Shown here piece by piece: positions 1 to 8,703 of a stretch of 35,696 nt of DNA; the stretch's first letter is position 1; the number at the start of each line of letters is the position of its first letter. The notes below the pieces were generated by a model, which worked only from the letters and a program-made list of their open reading frames with translations, did not search any database and was not told the DNA's origin. A program made the position numbers and the translations under genes. Source of the stretch: Betaproteobacteria bacterium (GTDB lineage Bacteria; Pseudomonadota; Gammaproteobacteria; Burkholderiales; SG8-39); NCBI GenBank assembly GCA_007280315.1, contig QYQC01000086.1, forward strand, positions 1 to 35,696. The letters are read 5' to 3'.

Positions 1-1151
1 AATGTAATCATCCCGGCGCGCAGTGCCGGCAGGGGCCCAGGGTCGGGCATGGACACCTGCGGTCGGAAGCACCACATACTATGCGGCAGGCGCAGCAGCC
101 TTTCAGTGTAGTAGGTATCGGCTACACCGGGCGGATCGAGCAGCGCGTCGCACACACGACAGTCCATGGCGCGCATGCCCGTTGTCGCAGCATAACCAAG
201 ATAGGTCAGCTGCACCGGTGCGGGTTTTCGCGCAAAGATGCCGAGCCGATTACCGCTGGAATGCCCGGACAAATCGACCAGGATATCGATGGCGTCGGCG
301 CGGACCAGACCCGCTACGGCGTCATCGCCCTGCCAGCGCACGTCGCGCCAGCAGTCCGCCAAGACGCGCAGCCGCTCGGTGACCGCATCGATCTTTTCGG
401 TGTTGGAATAGCAGTAGATTTCAAAATTCCCGGAATCATGCGCGGCGAAAATGGGCTCGATGAAGCTGCTGGCGGCGTGCTCGCGGAAATCGGCCGACAC
501 ATAGCCGATGCGCAGCCGCCGCTGTGCTTCGGGCGCGTTGGCCCAGCCGGTGCTTGGCCCGCGCAGGGGCTCGGCGTGAATTTCGGACCAGCGGCAATGC
601 GCCGCACGCACCTCCAGCGGATGCTCGCCCTGAAGCACCAGTTGAAACAGGTAGCCGGCAAAGGCTTGCGCAACATCGGGCTGCTCGCGCACCAGGCGTT
701 GATAGAGGGCCAGCGCTTCGTCCATGCGCCAGCAGGACTGCAAAGTCAGCGCCTGGATGTGCATTGCCGGCGCACTACCTGCGTCGAGCGCGAGTGCCCT
801 CGCGCAAAGCTCCAGCGCGCGCGCCTGGCGCCCGGCCTGGCGATTGGCTTCGGCAGCATTGCACAACGCCTGCGGCGTATCGCCCGCCAGTCCAAGCGCG
901 GTGTCGAAGCGCTCGCGCGCGCGATCGTTCTCGCCACGCTCGAGTGCAATTGCGCCCAGCAGTTCCCACGGCCCCGGCACAGCGGCATCGCGCGCGATGA
1001 GCTCTTCGCACACCCGTGCGGCGCCGGCGTAATCGCGGGAGCGCATCAGCGCCAGCGCCTGCGGTAAAGTGAACTCCGGATCTGGCTCCGGCGTCTGACT
1101 GACCGCGGAGCCGGCGGATCCGATCAACTGCCTGATCAGCCGTTTAAGCAC
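1..1151 (-). CDS. SPINDLY/OGT-like O-linked GlcNAc transferase with TPRs, C-terminus cut by window edge
   Basis: This gene is missing from the ORF track because it runs off the left edge. The minus-strand frame is open from a GTG at 1151 to base 1, about 383 codons. The start gives MLKRLIRQLIG, matching the N-termini of the three paralogs upstream (MLKGLLSGIL, MLGRMLRAL, MLFKSLL). The GTG overlaps the stop of the preceding gene by 8 nt (GTGCTTAA), so translation is probably coupled. Visible parts are TPR-like helices in the first 150 or so residues, then the OGT catalytic start RLRIGYVSADFREHAASSF, then DILVDLSGHSSGNRL, KPAPVQLTYLGYAATTG and a Trp-Cys-Phe segment before the cut. The missing part should hold the UDP-sugar-binding half (NGGATTCEALWxGVP in the paralogs). 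By family it moves a sugar, classically GlcNAc from UDP-GlcNAc, to Ser/Thr. The acceptor is unknown; pilA nearby suggests pilin. Confidence 0.85.
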   Translation of the reverse strand, partial: MLKRLIRQLIGSAGSAVSQTPEPDPEFTLPQALALMRSRDYAGAARVCEELIARDAAVPGPWELLGAIALERGENDRARERFDTALGLAGDTPQALCNAAEANRQAGRQARALELCARALALDAGSAPAMHIQALTLQSCWRMDEALALYQRLVREQPDVAQAFAGYLFQLVLQGEHPLEVRAAHCRWSEIHAEPLRGPSTGWANAPEAQRRLRIGYVSADFREHAASSFIEPIFAAHDSGNFEIYCYSNTEKIDAVTERLRVLADCWRDVRWQGDDAVAGLVRADAIDILVDLSGHSSGNRLGIFARKPAPVQLTYLGYAATTGMRAMDCRVCDALLDPPGVADTYYTERLLRLPHSMWCFRPQVSMPDPGPLPALRAGMIT

Positions 1152-4100
1152 GCGGCTGGCCCTGTTGAGCGCACCACTGACGCCATATCTGCTGATAGCC
1201 CGCCTCGAGCGCCTTCATATAAGCGGGCGCATCCAGCAGCAGCGACGCCAGCATGCGCCGGCGCAGAGACAGCCGCAGCTGTCGCAGTCCGTCCAGATCG
1301 GCGGCCAACCGGCGCGCGATCGCCAGGTACTCATCGGCGCTGCGGCCAATCAGCTGCGGCATGCCGGTGTTCTGCAGGATGGTGGCGCCGGAGCGGGAAA
1401 ATCCGTAATCGCCTGCCAGCGTCACCACCGGAACCCCCATCCACAGCGCATCGCAAGTGGTCGCGCCGCCGTTGTACGGAAACGGATCGAGCGCGATGTC
1501 CGCATTGGCAAACTGGCTCCAGTATTCCGCGCGCCCGAGCCGGCCGAGCGTACTCACGCGGCCCGGATCGATCCCGGGCAGGGCGGCGCGCAGGCGCGCC
1601 GCCGCTGCCGCATCGGGCAGCGCGAGAACGAGCAAGCGCGAATCTGGTGTCTGGTGCAGCAGATTCGCCCACAATTCCAGCACCCGCGGGTTCAGCTTGG
1701 CGAATTGATTGAACGAGGCGAACGTCACGTAGCCGCGCTGTAGCGCCGGTGGCGCGCACACCGGCGGCGCGTCCGTCGGCGGTTCATAGCACCACAGCGT
1801 GTGCGGCAGGCGCAGCAGGCGCTCGGTGTGCGCATCGTCGCTTGGCCCCGCGGGGTCGGCGCTGCCGTCGGTAATCCGGTAGTCGATCGCACTCAGGCCG
1901 GTAGTGTTCAGATAGCCGAGATAGCTTACTTGCAGTGGTGCGGGCTTGCGCGCAAACAGCTGCAGACGATTGCCGCTGCTGTGCCCGGAAACATCGACCA
2001 GGATGTCGATTTCGTCGGCGCGTATCGCCTGCTCCACGGTGGCATCGTCTTCGTGTTGGATGTCGCGCCAGACGTCGGCGCGCGCGCGCACACGTTCGGT
2101 GACCGCATCGCGCCTGCTGCCATTGTCATAGCAGAACACCTTGAACTGCGACCGGTCGTGCCGCCTGAGGACATGCTCGATGAACGGCGCCAGCGCGTGA
2201 CTGCAAAAATCCGCGGAGACATAGCCGAGCCGGATGATCTGCCGCGACGCGCGCCCGGCATGGCCCATATGGGCGAGCGCGTGCCGGCGCCCCCAGTCGG
2301 CGTGTTCGTCGCGGACCACGCGCGGATCGAGGCCGGGCACGCTGTTCAGCGTGAATAGCAGATTGCTGCCCAGGTCGCTGGCGTCAGCGTGTTGCGCCAG
2401 CGCCCTGCGATAGATTGTGACGCTGTCCTCCGCGCGGCCTTGCTGATAAAGCAGCAACCCCCAGTTGCTGAAAATCAGCGACCACAGCGCCCGCTCGGCG
2501 TCCGCATCGACGCGCGCTGCGGCTTCGCGGTAGCAGTTTTCCGCTTCGGCCGCCCGACCCGATTCCTGCAGCAGCCGTCCCAGGTTGTACCAGGCCTGCG
2601 TCAGCGCGGGTTCGAGTTCGAGCGCGCGCCGGTACGCTCGTTCCGCCTCCTCCGTCCGCCCGGTCGCATCCAGCTCGGTACCGAGGTTGCACCAGATCCG
2701 TGAATCCGTCGGCTGCAGTTCGAGACATTCCAGGTAGGCATCCGCAGCTGCGGCATGGTCGCCGGCCGCGGCGCGCGCCACCCCGCGCGCGAGACTACGC
2801 TGCAAACGATCCGGTGCGGCGGTTTGATTTTCGCACCATCGACCCCAGACTGCGCGGTAGCAAGCCTCCAGATCGCGCGTGAACGCGGCCGCGGCGAGCA
2901 GCGGCGACGCGCGCATGCGCTCGCGCATGCCCGCTCGCAACCGGGCCAGGCGCTGCTGGTCCGACGCGAGGTCGCGCGCGATTTCGAGGTATTCGTCCTC
3001 GCTCTGCGCCACCAATTCCGACAGGCCGATGCCGGTGAGCAGGCTCAGCCCCGCGCGCGCGAGGAAGGCGTCGCCAGCCAGACTGACCAGAGGAACACCC
3101 AGCCACAGCGTTTCGCAGGTCGTGGCGCCGCCATTGCAGGGAAAGGAATCGAGCGCGATGTCAATGCGGCCGTGCAAGGCCCAGAATTCGTCCCAGGAAA
3201 GAAAACCATGGAATTCCAGCCGCGCCGGATCGGTGCCGTTCGACTCGAACACCCGCGTGATTCGCGCGCGCGGCGCGCCCTCGGGCACGGTGGCGAGCAC
3301 CAGCTTCGATCCAGGCAAGGCATGCAGCAACCGCGACCACAGGGCCAGCATTCGCGGCGTGAGCTTGAACACGGAATTGAGCGAACCGAACGTGATCTGG
3401 CCGGTCGTCGCCGCAGGCAGCGGACCAACCTGCGGCATCTGCGGCGGCGGCGCGAAGCACCACAGGCTGTGGGGAAGGCGCAGCAAACGCTCGACGTAGC
3501 GCGCCTCGCTCACGCCGGGAAGATCCGCCCGGCTATCGGTAAGCCGGTAATCCATCTGCGCCAGGCCCGTGGTCGCGGGGTAGCCGAGATAGGTCAACTG
3601 CACCGGTGCGGGCTTGCGCGCGAACAGCGCCAGCCGGTTGCCCGATGTATGTCCGGAAAGATCGATCAGGATATCGATGCCGTCGCTGCGCACCAACGCT
3701 TCAGCCGCCGCGTCCGGCAGTGCGGCGATATCGCGCCACTGTGCCGCCAGCGTTTCGCAGCGGCGCGTGATGTCGTCGGTGACCGCGGTATTGGAATAGC
3801 AGAAAACCTCGAACCGCGCCGGGTCGTGATGCTCGAGCAAAGGCAGCACGAAATGGCTGAGCGCGTGCTGTCGGAAATCGGCGGAAACATAGCCGATGCG
3901 CAGTCGGCGCTCAGGTTGTGGCGAATTACCATGGGGCGCATCGATCGGAGGCGGCACGGCGCAGTATTTTGCCCAGCGGCGATGGGCCTCCAGAATTTGC
4001 GCGGGATCGGCACCGGCGCGATTGAGCATGGTCATCAGACTGGTATGCAGCGCGGGCATTTCCGGATGCAGCTCGAGCGCCTCGCGGCAGGCGCCAAGCG

Positions 4101-4527
4101 CCTCATCGCTGCGCCAGGACGATTCCAGCGCCAGTACCTGGATATGCAGGAACGGCGCGTGACCGGGCTTGAGTGCAAGCGCGCGGGCGATGAGCTCCAT
4201 AGCCCGATCACAGCGGTCGGCCCGCCGATTCGCCTCGGCCGCGTTGGCGAGCATCTGCGCATCGTCGCCCGCCAGCGCCAGCGCGCGCTCGAAGTGCCCG
4301 GCCGCCTGCGGATAATCGCCCCGATTGAGCGCGGCAACGCCGAGCAGTTCCCACGCCTTGAGCATTCCGGGATCGCGCTCGAGCAACCGTTCGCAGATCT
4401 CGGCCGCACCGGCATCGTCGCGCAATTGCAGCAGCCTGACCGCCTGCTCGATTTGCGCTTCAGTGGCGTCGCCGGCGGCGCGCTGCGTGCCCTTGCGCAG
4501 AATGCCCGACAGCAGTCCCTTCAACAT
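1144..4527 (-). CDS. Tandem double TPR-OGT (SPINDLY-like) glycosyltransferase, 1127 aa
   Basis: The track starts this ORF at 4566, but the ATG at 4527 gives MLKGLLSGIL, matching the paralogs, and overlaps the upstream stop by 7 nt (ATGTTGA). The protein holds two complete TPR plus OGT units. Unit 1 has TPRs in about residues 20-200, then RLRIGYVSADFRQHALSHF, DLSGHTSGNRL, FGSLNSVFKLTPR and NGGATTCETLWLGVPLV, ending near 580. Unit 2 has its own TPRs (about 590-750), then IIRLGYVSADFCSHALAPF, DVSGHSSGNRL, FASFNQFAKLNPR and NGGATTCDALWMGVPVV, to the C-terminus. Both keep the His, Gly-His, Lys and GGATTC features shared with the single-unit neighbours, so both may be active. Single-unit family members usually run about 500-700 aa, so this looks like an in-frame fusion of two gene copies. 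No signal peptide is seen; it is predicted cytoplasmic. Acceptor and exact sugar are unknown. Confidence 0.9.
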   Translation of the reverse strand: MLKGLLSGILRKGTQRAAGDATEAQIEQAVRLLQLRDDAGAAEICERLLERDPGMLKAWELLGVAALNRGDYPQAAGHFERALALAGDDAQMLANAAEANRRADRCDRAMELIARALALKPGHAPFLHIQVLALESSWRSDEALGACREALELHPEMPALHTSLMTMLNRAGADPAQILEAHRRWAKYCAVPPPIDAPHGNSPQPERRLRIGYVSADFRQHALSHFVLPLLEHHDPARFEVFCYSNTAVTDDITRRCETLAAQWRDIAALPDAAAEALVRSDGIDILIDLSGHTSGNRLALFARKPAPVQLTYLGYPATTGLAQMDYRLTDSRADLPGVSEARYVERLLRLPHSLWCFAPPPQMPQVGPLPAATTGQITFGSLNSVFKLTPRMLALWSRLLHALPGSKLVLATVPEGAPRARITRVFESNGTDPARLEFHGFLSWDEFWALHGRIDIALDSFPCNGGATTCETLWLGVPLVSLAGDAFLARAGLSLLTGIGLSELVAQSEDEYLEIARDLASDQQRLARLRAGMRERMRASPLLAAAAFTRDLEACYRAVWGRWCENQTAAPDRLQRSLARGVARAAAGDHAAAADAYLECLELQPTDSRIWCNLGTELDATGRTEEAERAYRRALELEPALTQAWYNLGRLLQESGRAAEAENCYREAAARVDADAERALWSLIFSNWGLLLYQQGRAEDSVTIYRRALAQHADASDLGSNLLFTLNSVPGLDPRVVRDEHADWGRRHALAHMGHAGRASRQIIRLGYVSADFCSHALAPFIEHVLRRHDRSQFKVFCYDNGSRRDAVTERVRARADVWRDIQHEDDATVEQAIRADEIDILVDVSGHSSGNRLQLFARKPAPLQVSYLGYLNTTGLSAIDYRITDGSADPAGPSDDAHTERLLRLPHTLWCYEPPTDAPPVCAPPALQRGYVTFASFNQFAKLNPRVLELWANLLHQTPDSRLLVLALPDAAAAARLRAALPGIDPGRVSTLGRLGRAEYWSQFANADIALDPFPYNGGATTCDALWMGVPVVTLAGDYGFSRSGATILQNTGMPQLIGRSADEYLAIARRLAADLDGLRQLRLSLRRRMLASLLLDAPAYMKALEAGYQQIWRQWCAQQGQPRA

Positions 4528-6260
4528 GATGGCCCCGGCAAGTTGCGGGCGCACCATTCGCGCCATGCGCCGCGATATAGATGTTCCAGATCGCGGGTGA
4601 ACACCGCGGCGTCGAGCAGCGGCGAAGCGCGCAGGCGCTCACGCAGCGTCGCGCGCAGCTGTGCCAACGCCGGCAGATCAGCGGCCAGGCCGAGCGCAAC
4701 GTCAACATAGCCTTCCCAGGAGCGCGCGATGAGATGCGGCAGACCGGCATTGGTAAGCAGGCTTACGCCGGAGCGCGAGGCAGCGCTGCCGCCGCTACGG
4801 CTGACCACTGGCACCCCCAGCCAGAGCGCTTCGCAGGTGCTGGTGCCGCCGTTCATCGGGAACGGATCGAGCGCGATATCGACCTCGAGGTATTGCCGCA
4901 GGTATTCATCCAATGGCAGACGCCCGATCAGGTCAAGTCGATCGGCGTGCACGCCGGCCGCGTCGAAGATCTCCAGCATCCGATCAAGGCTCTCGCCACC
5001 GGGTGCGGTTACGACGCGCAGCCTGGCGCCAGGCAGGCGCTGCAACAGCAGCGCCCAGGCGTGCATGGTTTCATTGCTGATACGCGGGAAACTGCAAAAC
5101 GAGCCGAACGTGACATGGCCCCGCCCGAGCGCGGGCAAGGCGTTGCACGCGGGCATTGCCGCAGGTGGCAGGTAACACCACTTGCTATGTGGCAGGCGCA
5201 GCAGCCGTTCCCGGTAATGCGCGTCGGCCTCCCCTTCCGGATCGACGTAGCCATCGCTGATGCGGTAATCCATCGCCGCCATGCCGGTCCCGCCCAGATA
5301 GCCGAGCCAGGTCATCTGAATCGGCGCAGGCTTTTGTGCAAACAGCAGCAGCCGGTTGCCGCCGGTGTGTCCGCATAGATCGATGAGTATATCGATGCCG
5401 TCTTCCCGGATCAGCTGCGCCGCCGCATCGTCGGGGAGCGCGGCGATATCGCGCCATTGGTGCGCCAGGCCACGCAGGTGCTGCGTGACATCGTCCGGCC
5501 GCACGCAGTTGGAGTAGCAGTAGGCGCGCACCGCGCGCTGGTCATGGCGCGCCAGAAACGGCTCGACGAAATAGGCCATGGCGTGGCGGCGAAAATCCGC
5601 CGACACGTATCCGACGCGCAGCATTCGCTCCGGTTCGCGCGAATTGACGTGCAGTCGGGCGCCGGCCGACAGATGGTCCGCATGCAGTTCGCCCCAGCGA
5701 CGGAACTCGGCCGCGATCTGCTGCGGCGGCAGCAGGTCGGAGCGGCTGAGCAGGAACAGCAGGCTGGAGTGCGTGTCGATACTGTCGGGCTTGATTTCCA
5801 GCTCATGGCGCAGGCAATCCAGCGCCTCATCCAGCCGGTCCTGCTCTTCCAATGCATTGCCGCGCACCTTCCATGCGCGACCGTCGCGGGGCCGCAGCTT
5901 CAGCGCGCACTCGCTCAACTCCACGGCACGACCCAGATGACCGGTGCGGCGGTTGATTTCCGCGGCGTGGATCAGGTGCTCAGGATCGTCCGGGCGCTGT
6001 GCCAGTATGTGCGCATAGGCGTCGAGCGCCTGCTCCGCTCGCCCGTCATCCAGTGCGATGCGCGCGAGCAGGATCCACGCCGGCAGCAGACGCTGATCCA
6101 GCGCCAGCGCGGCGCGGCAATGCGCTTCGGCCCCGGCTTTGTCGCCATCGCGATAACTTTGCAATGCCCGGTCGGAAAGCAGCGCCGCCTCTGCGGCGCG
6201 CCCGGTCTCGTGTTCGGGGATGGCGCGGCGCCTGAGCGCCCGCAGCATGCGTCCGAGCAT
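4521..6260 (-). CDS. SPINDLY/OGT-like O-linked GlcNAc transferase with TPRs, 579 aa
   Basis: The track ORF begins at 6422, inside the upstream gene. The ATG at 6260 gives MLGRMLRALRRRAIP, like the paralogs, and leaves a 40-nt gap after the preceding stop; a second ATG four codons in is possible. About four TPR-like helix pairs occupy residues 20-190. The catalytic region starts at ERMLRVGYVSADFRRHAMA and continues with DILIDLCGHTGGNRL, KPAPIQMTWLGYLGGTG, FGSFCSFPRISNETM and NGGTSTCEALWLGVPVV. The FPRIS stretch replaces the Lys-containing FKLTPR segment of the paralogs. Because a Lys there contacts the nucleotide in OGT-type enzymes, activity or donor choice may differ; this is inference from eye alignment. 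It is third-to-last in the minus-strand array and overlaps the double-unit gene by 7 nt. Confidence 0.9.
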   Translation of the reverse strand: MLGRMLRALRRRAIPEHETGRAAEAALLSDRALQSYRDGDKAGAEAHCRAALALDQRLLPAWILLARIALDDGRAEQALDAYAHILAQRPDDPEHLIHAAEINRRTGHLGRAVELSECALKLRPRDGRAWKVRGNALEEQDRLDEALDCLRHELEIKPDSIDTHSSLLFLLSRSDLLPPQQIAAEFRRWGELHADHLSAGARLHVNSREPERMLRVGYVSADFRRHAMAYFVEPFLARHDQRAVRAYCYSNCVRPDDVTQHLRGLAHQWRDIAALPDDAAAQLIREDGIDILIDLCGHTGGNRLLLFAQKPAPIQMTWLGYLGGTGMAAMDYRISDGYVDPEGEADAHYRERLLRLPHSKWCYLPPAAMPACNALPALGRGHVTFGSFCSFPRISNETMHAWALLLQRLPGARLRVVTAPGGESLDRMLEIFDAAGVHADRLDLIGRLPLDEYLRQYLEVDIALDPFPMNGGTSTCEALWLGVPVVSRSGGSAASRSGVSLLTNAGLPHLIARSWEGYVDVALGLAADLPALAQLRATLRERLRASPLLDAAVFTRDLEHLYRGAWREWCARNLPGPSC

Positions 6261-6300
6261 CAGCGGGGGCGCGCCACTATTGCGGCGCCAGCGGTCGGAT

Positions 6301-7926
6301 TCACTGCAGCGGCCGGATGCACCAGCTGCGCCAAATGTCGCGGTAGGCCGCCTCAAGCGCGCGGGCATAGGGGCGGGCCGCGGTAAGCGATGAATCGCGC
6401 ATGCGCTCGCGCAAGCCGGCACGCAAGGCTACGAGGCGGTTGGTGTCGTGCGCCAGATCGACCGCGATGCGCACATAGTCCTCGTCGCTGAGCGCAATCA
6501 GCTCATCCAGCCCCATGCTGCCGAGTATGCTCATTCCGGCGCGCGACTGGAAAATTGCGCCGCTGCGGGTAATCACCGGCACGCCCAGCCACAGCGCTTC
6601 GCAGGTGGTGGTACCGCCGTTCATGGGGAAGGTGTCGAGCAGGATGTCGATGTCCGCGTACAGCGCCCAGAAATCCTTGGTCGGCAGGCGATCGTGCAGG
6701 CTGAAGCGCTCTGCGGCGACGCCGGCTTGCGTCAGGGCGTCGCGTATGCGCTCGCGCCCCTGCTCCGGCACGGTCGTAAGCACAATGCGCGAGCCGGGCA
6801 CCTCCCCGAGCACGCGCGCCCACAGGGCCAGCATGCGCGGCGTGACCTTGCTCGCGCCGTTCATGGAGGCGAAGGTCACGCCGCCGCTCTTCTTCGCCGG
6901 GGACGGCGATACGTCCGGCATGTCTGAGCGCGGCTGGTAACACCACATGCAGCGCGGCAGGCGTATCAGCGTTTCGCGGTAGTAGCGCTCGGTCGCGCCG
7001 GGCGGGTCGCACACGCCATCGGTAATACGGTAGTCCATGGCGCGCATGCCGGTGGTGTTGGGGTAGGCGAGATAGGTCACCTGGATCGGCGCCGGCTTGC
7101 GCGCAAAAACCAGCAGGCGATTCTCGCGCAAATGGCCGGACAGGTCGATCAGGATATCGATGCCGTGGCCGCGAATCAGCTCGGCCGCCTGATCATCGTC
7201 AAGATCGATGATGTCATGCCAGTGATCGGCATACTGCGCCAGACGCCGGGTCGCGTCGTCGACGATACGGCCGCTGTAATAGCAAAACACTTCGATCGCG
7301 GCGCCGTCGTGCTGCTCCAGCGCCGGCGTGATGAAATAGCTCAGCGCGTGTTCGCGGAAATCGGCCGACAGGTAGCCGACGCGCAGACGCCGCTCCGGAT
7401 CGCGCGAATTTGCGTGGGGCTTGGACTGCGCCAGGAACGGGTCGGCGTGGATCCGCGCCCAGGCGACATGTTCCGCATACACCTCCTCAGGGCGCACGCT
7501 TTCGAGCAAAACCAGGATGAAAATAAGATTGGCGCGGGCGGCGTGCAGCCCCGGATCGATTTCGAGCGCCTTGCGAAAGTACACGACCGCTTCTTCCGAT
7601 CGACCAGCCTGGACCAAGATGCTGCCGAGGTTGCTGTGAAACACCGCGTCGTTCGGGCGTGCTTGAATTGAGCGCTCGAAATACTCCAGGGCAAATCCAA
7701 GATCGCGAATACGGTGCCCAGTCAGCCCCATGAAATGCAGTGCATCGGCGTGTCCAGGATCGATTTCAAGCACATCCTCGAACAGCAACTGCGCCCGCAC
7801 CAGATCGTTGGCGTCGAATAGTTCGCGCCCCTCGGCCATCAGTTCCGCCGTCGTTCGTACTCGTGGTGCCGCGCTCGGGGAAGCACGTCCTATGTTACGC
7901 AGCAGCGACTTGAACAGCATTCTCAT
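6301..7926 (-). CDS. SPINDLY/OGT-like O-linked GlcNAc transferase with TPRs, 541 aa
   Basis: This is the first of four consecutive OGT-like genes downstream of pilA. Clear TPR repeats lie at about residues 30-140 (AQLLFEDVLEIDPGHADALH, ALEYFERSIQARPNDAVFHS, AVVYFRKALEIDPGLHAARA). The catalytic part begins at RLRVGYLSADFREHALSYF, then DILIDLSGHLRENRL, KPAPIQVTYLAYPNTTG, FASMNGASKVTPR and NGGTTTCEALWLGVPVIT. This is the bacterial OGT (GT41) architecture, which transfers GlcNAc from UDP-GlcNAc to Ser/Thr in characterised relatives. The start could be the ATG at 7926 or the one at 7920 (MLFKSLL, closer to the paralogs); no strong ribosome site separates them. The pilA terminator lies between this gene and pilA, so a separate promoter or read-through must serve the array. 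I could not identify a convincing promoter in 7927-8059. Confidence 0.92.
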   Translation of the reverse strand: MRMLFKSLLRNIGRASPSAAPRVRTTAELMAEGRELFDANDLVRAQLLFEDVLEIDPGHADALHFMGLTGHRIRDLGFALEYFERSIQARPNDAVFHSNLGSILVQAGRSEEAVVYFRKALEIDPGLHAARANLIFILVLLESVRPEEVYAEHVAWARIHADPFLAQSKPHANSRDPERRLRVGYLSADFREHALSYFITPALEQHDGAAIEVFCYYSGRIVDDATRRLAQYADHWHDIIDLDDDQAAELIRGHGIDILIDLSGHLRENRLLVFARKPAPIQVTYLAYPNTTGMRAMDYRITDGVCDPPGATERYYRETLIRLPRCMWCYQPRSDMPDVSPSPAKKSGGVTFASMNGASKVTPRMLALWARVLGEVPGSRIVLTTVPEQGRERIRDALTQAGVAAERFSLHDRLPTKDFWALYADIDILLDTFPMNGGTTTCEALWLGVPVITRSGAIFQSRAGMSILGSMGLDELIALSDEDYVRIAVDLAHDTNRLVALRAGLRERMRDSSLTAARPYARALEAAYRDIWRSWCIRPLQ

Positions 7927-8059
7927 TATTTACTCAGGTCCGGCTGCGAGGTTCTGGTTAACGCAGGCATTGCACCCAAGGATAACGGAAACACGGGAAC
8001 CACGTAAGTCGACGGCAAATTTTGAATCGACTCAGGCCAAACTGGGGTCCGAAACGAAC

Positions 8060-8079
8060 AGCCCCTCCGCAGAGGGGCT
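8060..8079 (-). terminator. Intrinsic terminator after pilA
   Basis: A perfect 8-bp stem (AGCCCCTC / GAGGGGCT) with a 4-nt loop starts 20 nt past the pilA stop. On the minus strand it is followed by TGTTCGTTT, a moderate T-rich tract. It would insulate the abundant pilin transcript from the OGT array. Confidence 0.75.
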
Positions 8080-8098
8080 TTCGTACACCCTGAACTGA

Positions 8099-8515
8099 TT
8101 AACGACAGGTCGCTGGCAGGTACTTAGACGGCGTGCCTACGCATGCCCAGGTGATCGTGCCCGTCGATGTGTTGTATGTCGGCGTCATGGTGACAGTTAC
8201 AGCCTGGCCGACACTGGTCGAACGCGTGCTTCCCGTAACCGTAACCGTGCCGGTATCGGTCACCGAAGCCGTTACGATCTTTCCGACGATCGGAATGGTC
8301 ACGCCGGCGCCGGCGCTGATGGTATTGCTCGGACCAGTTTGAAACTTCTCCGAAATACCGGTACGAACGCCGCTGGCCGCAAGCATCAGTTCCGAAACTT
8401 TGGCGCGAACGGTGTAGTCCTGATAAGCCGGCAATGCCACCGCCGCCAAAATACCGATAATCGCGACCACGATCATCAGTTCGATCAGGGTAAAACCCTT
8501 CTGGATTGATTTCAT
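8099..8515 (-). CDS. pilA: Type IV major pilin PilA (prepilin)
   Basis: The 138-aa product is a classic type IV prepilin. A short leader MKSIQKG is followed by the peptidase cut before Phe, and then [20 protein letters not shown] with the conserved Glu at mature position 5. This helix anchors in the inner membrane and packs in the pilus core. Mature length is about 131 aa, normal for a major pilin, and two C-terminal Cys (125 and 137) can close the disulfide loop. The globular half is strikingly Thr/Ser-rich: 29 of the last 79 residues are Thr or Ser, and 21 of 41 between residues 82 and 122. That would suit O-glycosylation by the adjacent transferases (inference). Translation uses a strong AAAGGAGA site 7 nt upstream of the ATG. 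Transcription fits a sigma-54 promoter, as known for pilA under PilS/PilR in Pseudomonas and relatives. Confidence 0.95.
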   Translation of the reverse strand: MKSIQKGFTLIELMIVVAIIGILAAVALPAYQDYTVRAKVSELMLAASGVRTGISEKFQTGPSNTISAGAGVTIPIVGKIVTASVTDTGTVTVTGSTRSTSVGQAVTVTMTPTYNTSTGTITWACVGTPSKYLPATCR

Positions 8516-8522
8516 TCAGCTG

Positions 8523-8530
8523 TCTCCTTT
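8523..8530 (-). promoter_or_regulatory. pilA ribosome binding site
   Basis: AAAGGAGA on the minus strand lies 7 nt before the pilA ATG. It is one of the strongest sites in the window and fits a highly expressed structural protein. Confidence 0.85.
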
Positions 8531-8580
8531 CCGTTACAAAATGTTCAGCACCCGGACTCTGTGCCCCCATCCTTCTGTAA

Positions 8581-8596
8581 AGCAATTAGCGGGCCC
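8581..8596 (-). promoter_or_regulatory. Sigma-54 (RpoN) promoter of pilA
   Basis: The minus strand reads GGGCCCGCTAATTGCT, close to the RpoN consensus TGGCACG-N4-TTGCW. The invariant GG and GC pairs are spaced by exactly 10 nt. Transcription would start near 8570, giving a 5' leader of about 55 nt. RpoN with the PilR activator is the known pilA control mode in several proteobacteria; pilS and pilR are not in this window. Confidence 0.75.
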
Positions 8597-8684
8597 GAAA
8601 TATACGTAGCTAACCCTATATTGCAAAGTGGAAATTGCCGCGTACACTTTCACGCACGCCGCTTTTGGCCCCATACGGGAATAA

Positions 8685-8703
8685 AGTGACAAAAAACGTC
8701 ACT
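8685..8703 (-). terminator. Possible weak terminator at the end of the TPR-GT9-like gene
   Basis: An inverted repeat (AGTGAC / GTCACT, 6 bp, 7-nt T-rich loop) spans the stop codon of the upstream glycosyltransferase and is followed by TTTATT on the minus strand. The stem is short, so this is tentative. Confidence 0.35.

Noticed and set aside
81-1067. 328-aa plus-strand ORF at the left edge
   Set aside because: It is the shadow of the partial OGT gene, whose minus-strand frame has clear catalytic motifs.
2755-4710. 651-aa plus-strand ORF
   Set aside because: It is antisense to the double OGT gene, Arg/Gln-rich with no family features; long shadow ORFs are expected in GC-rich DNA.
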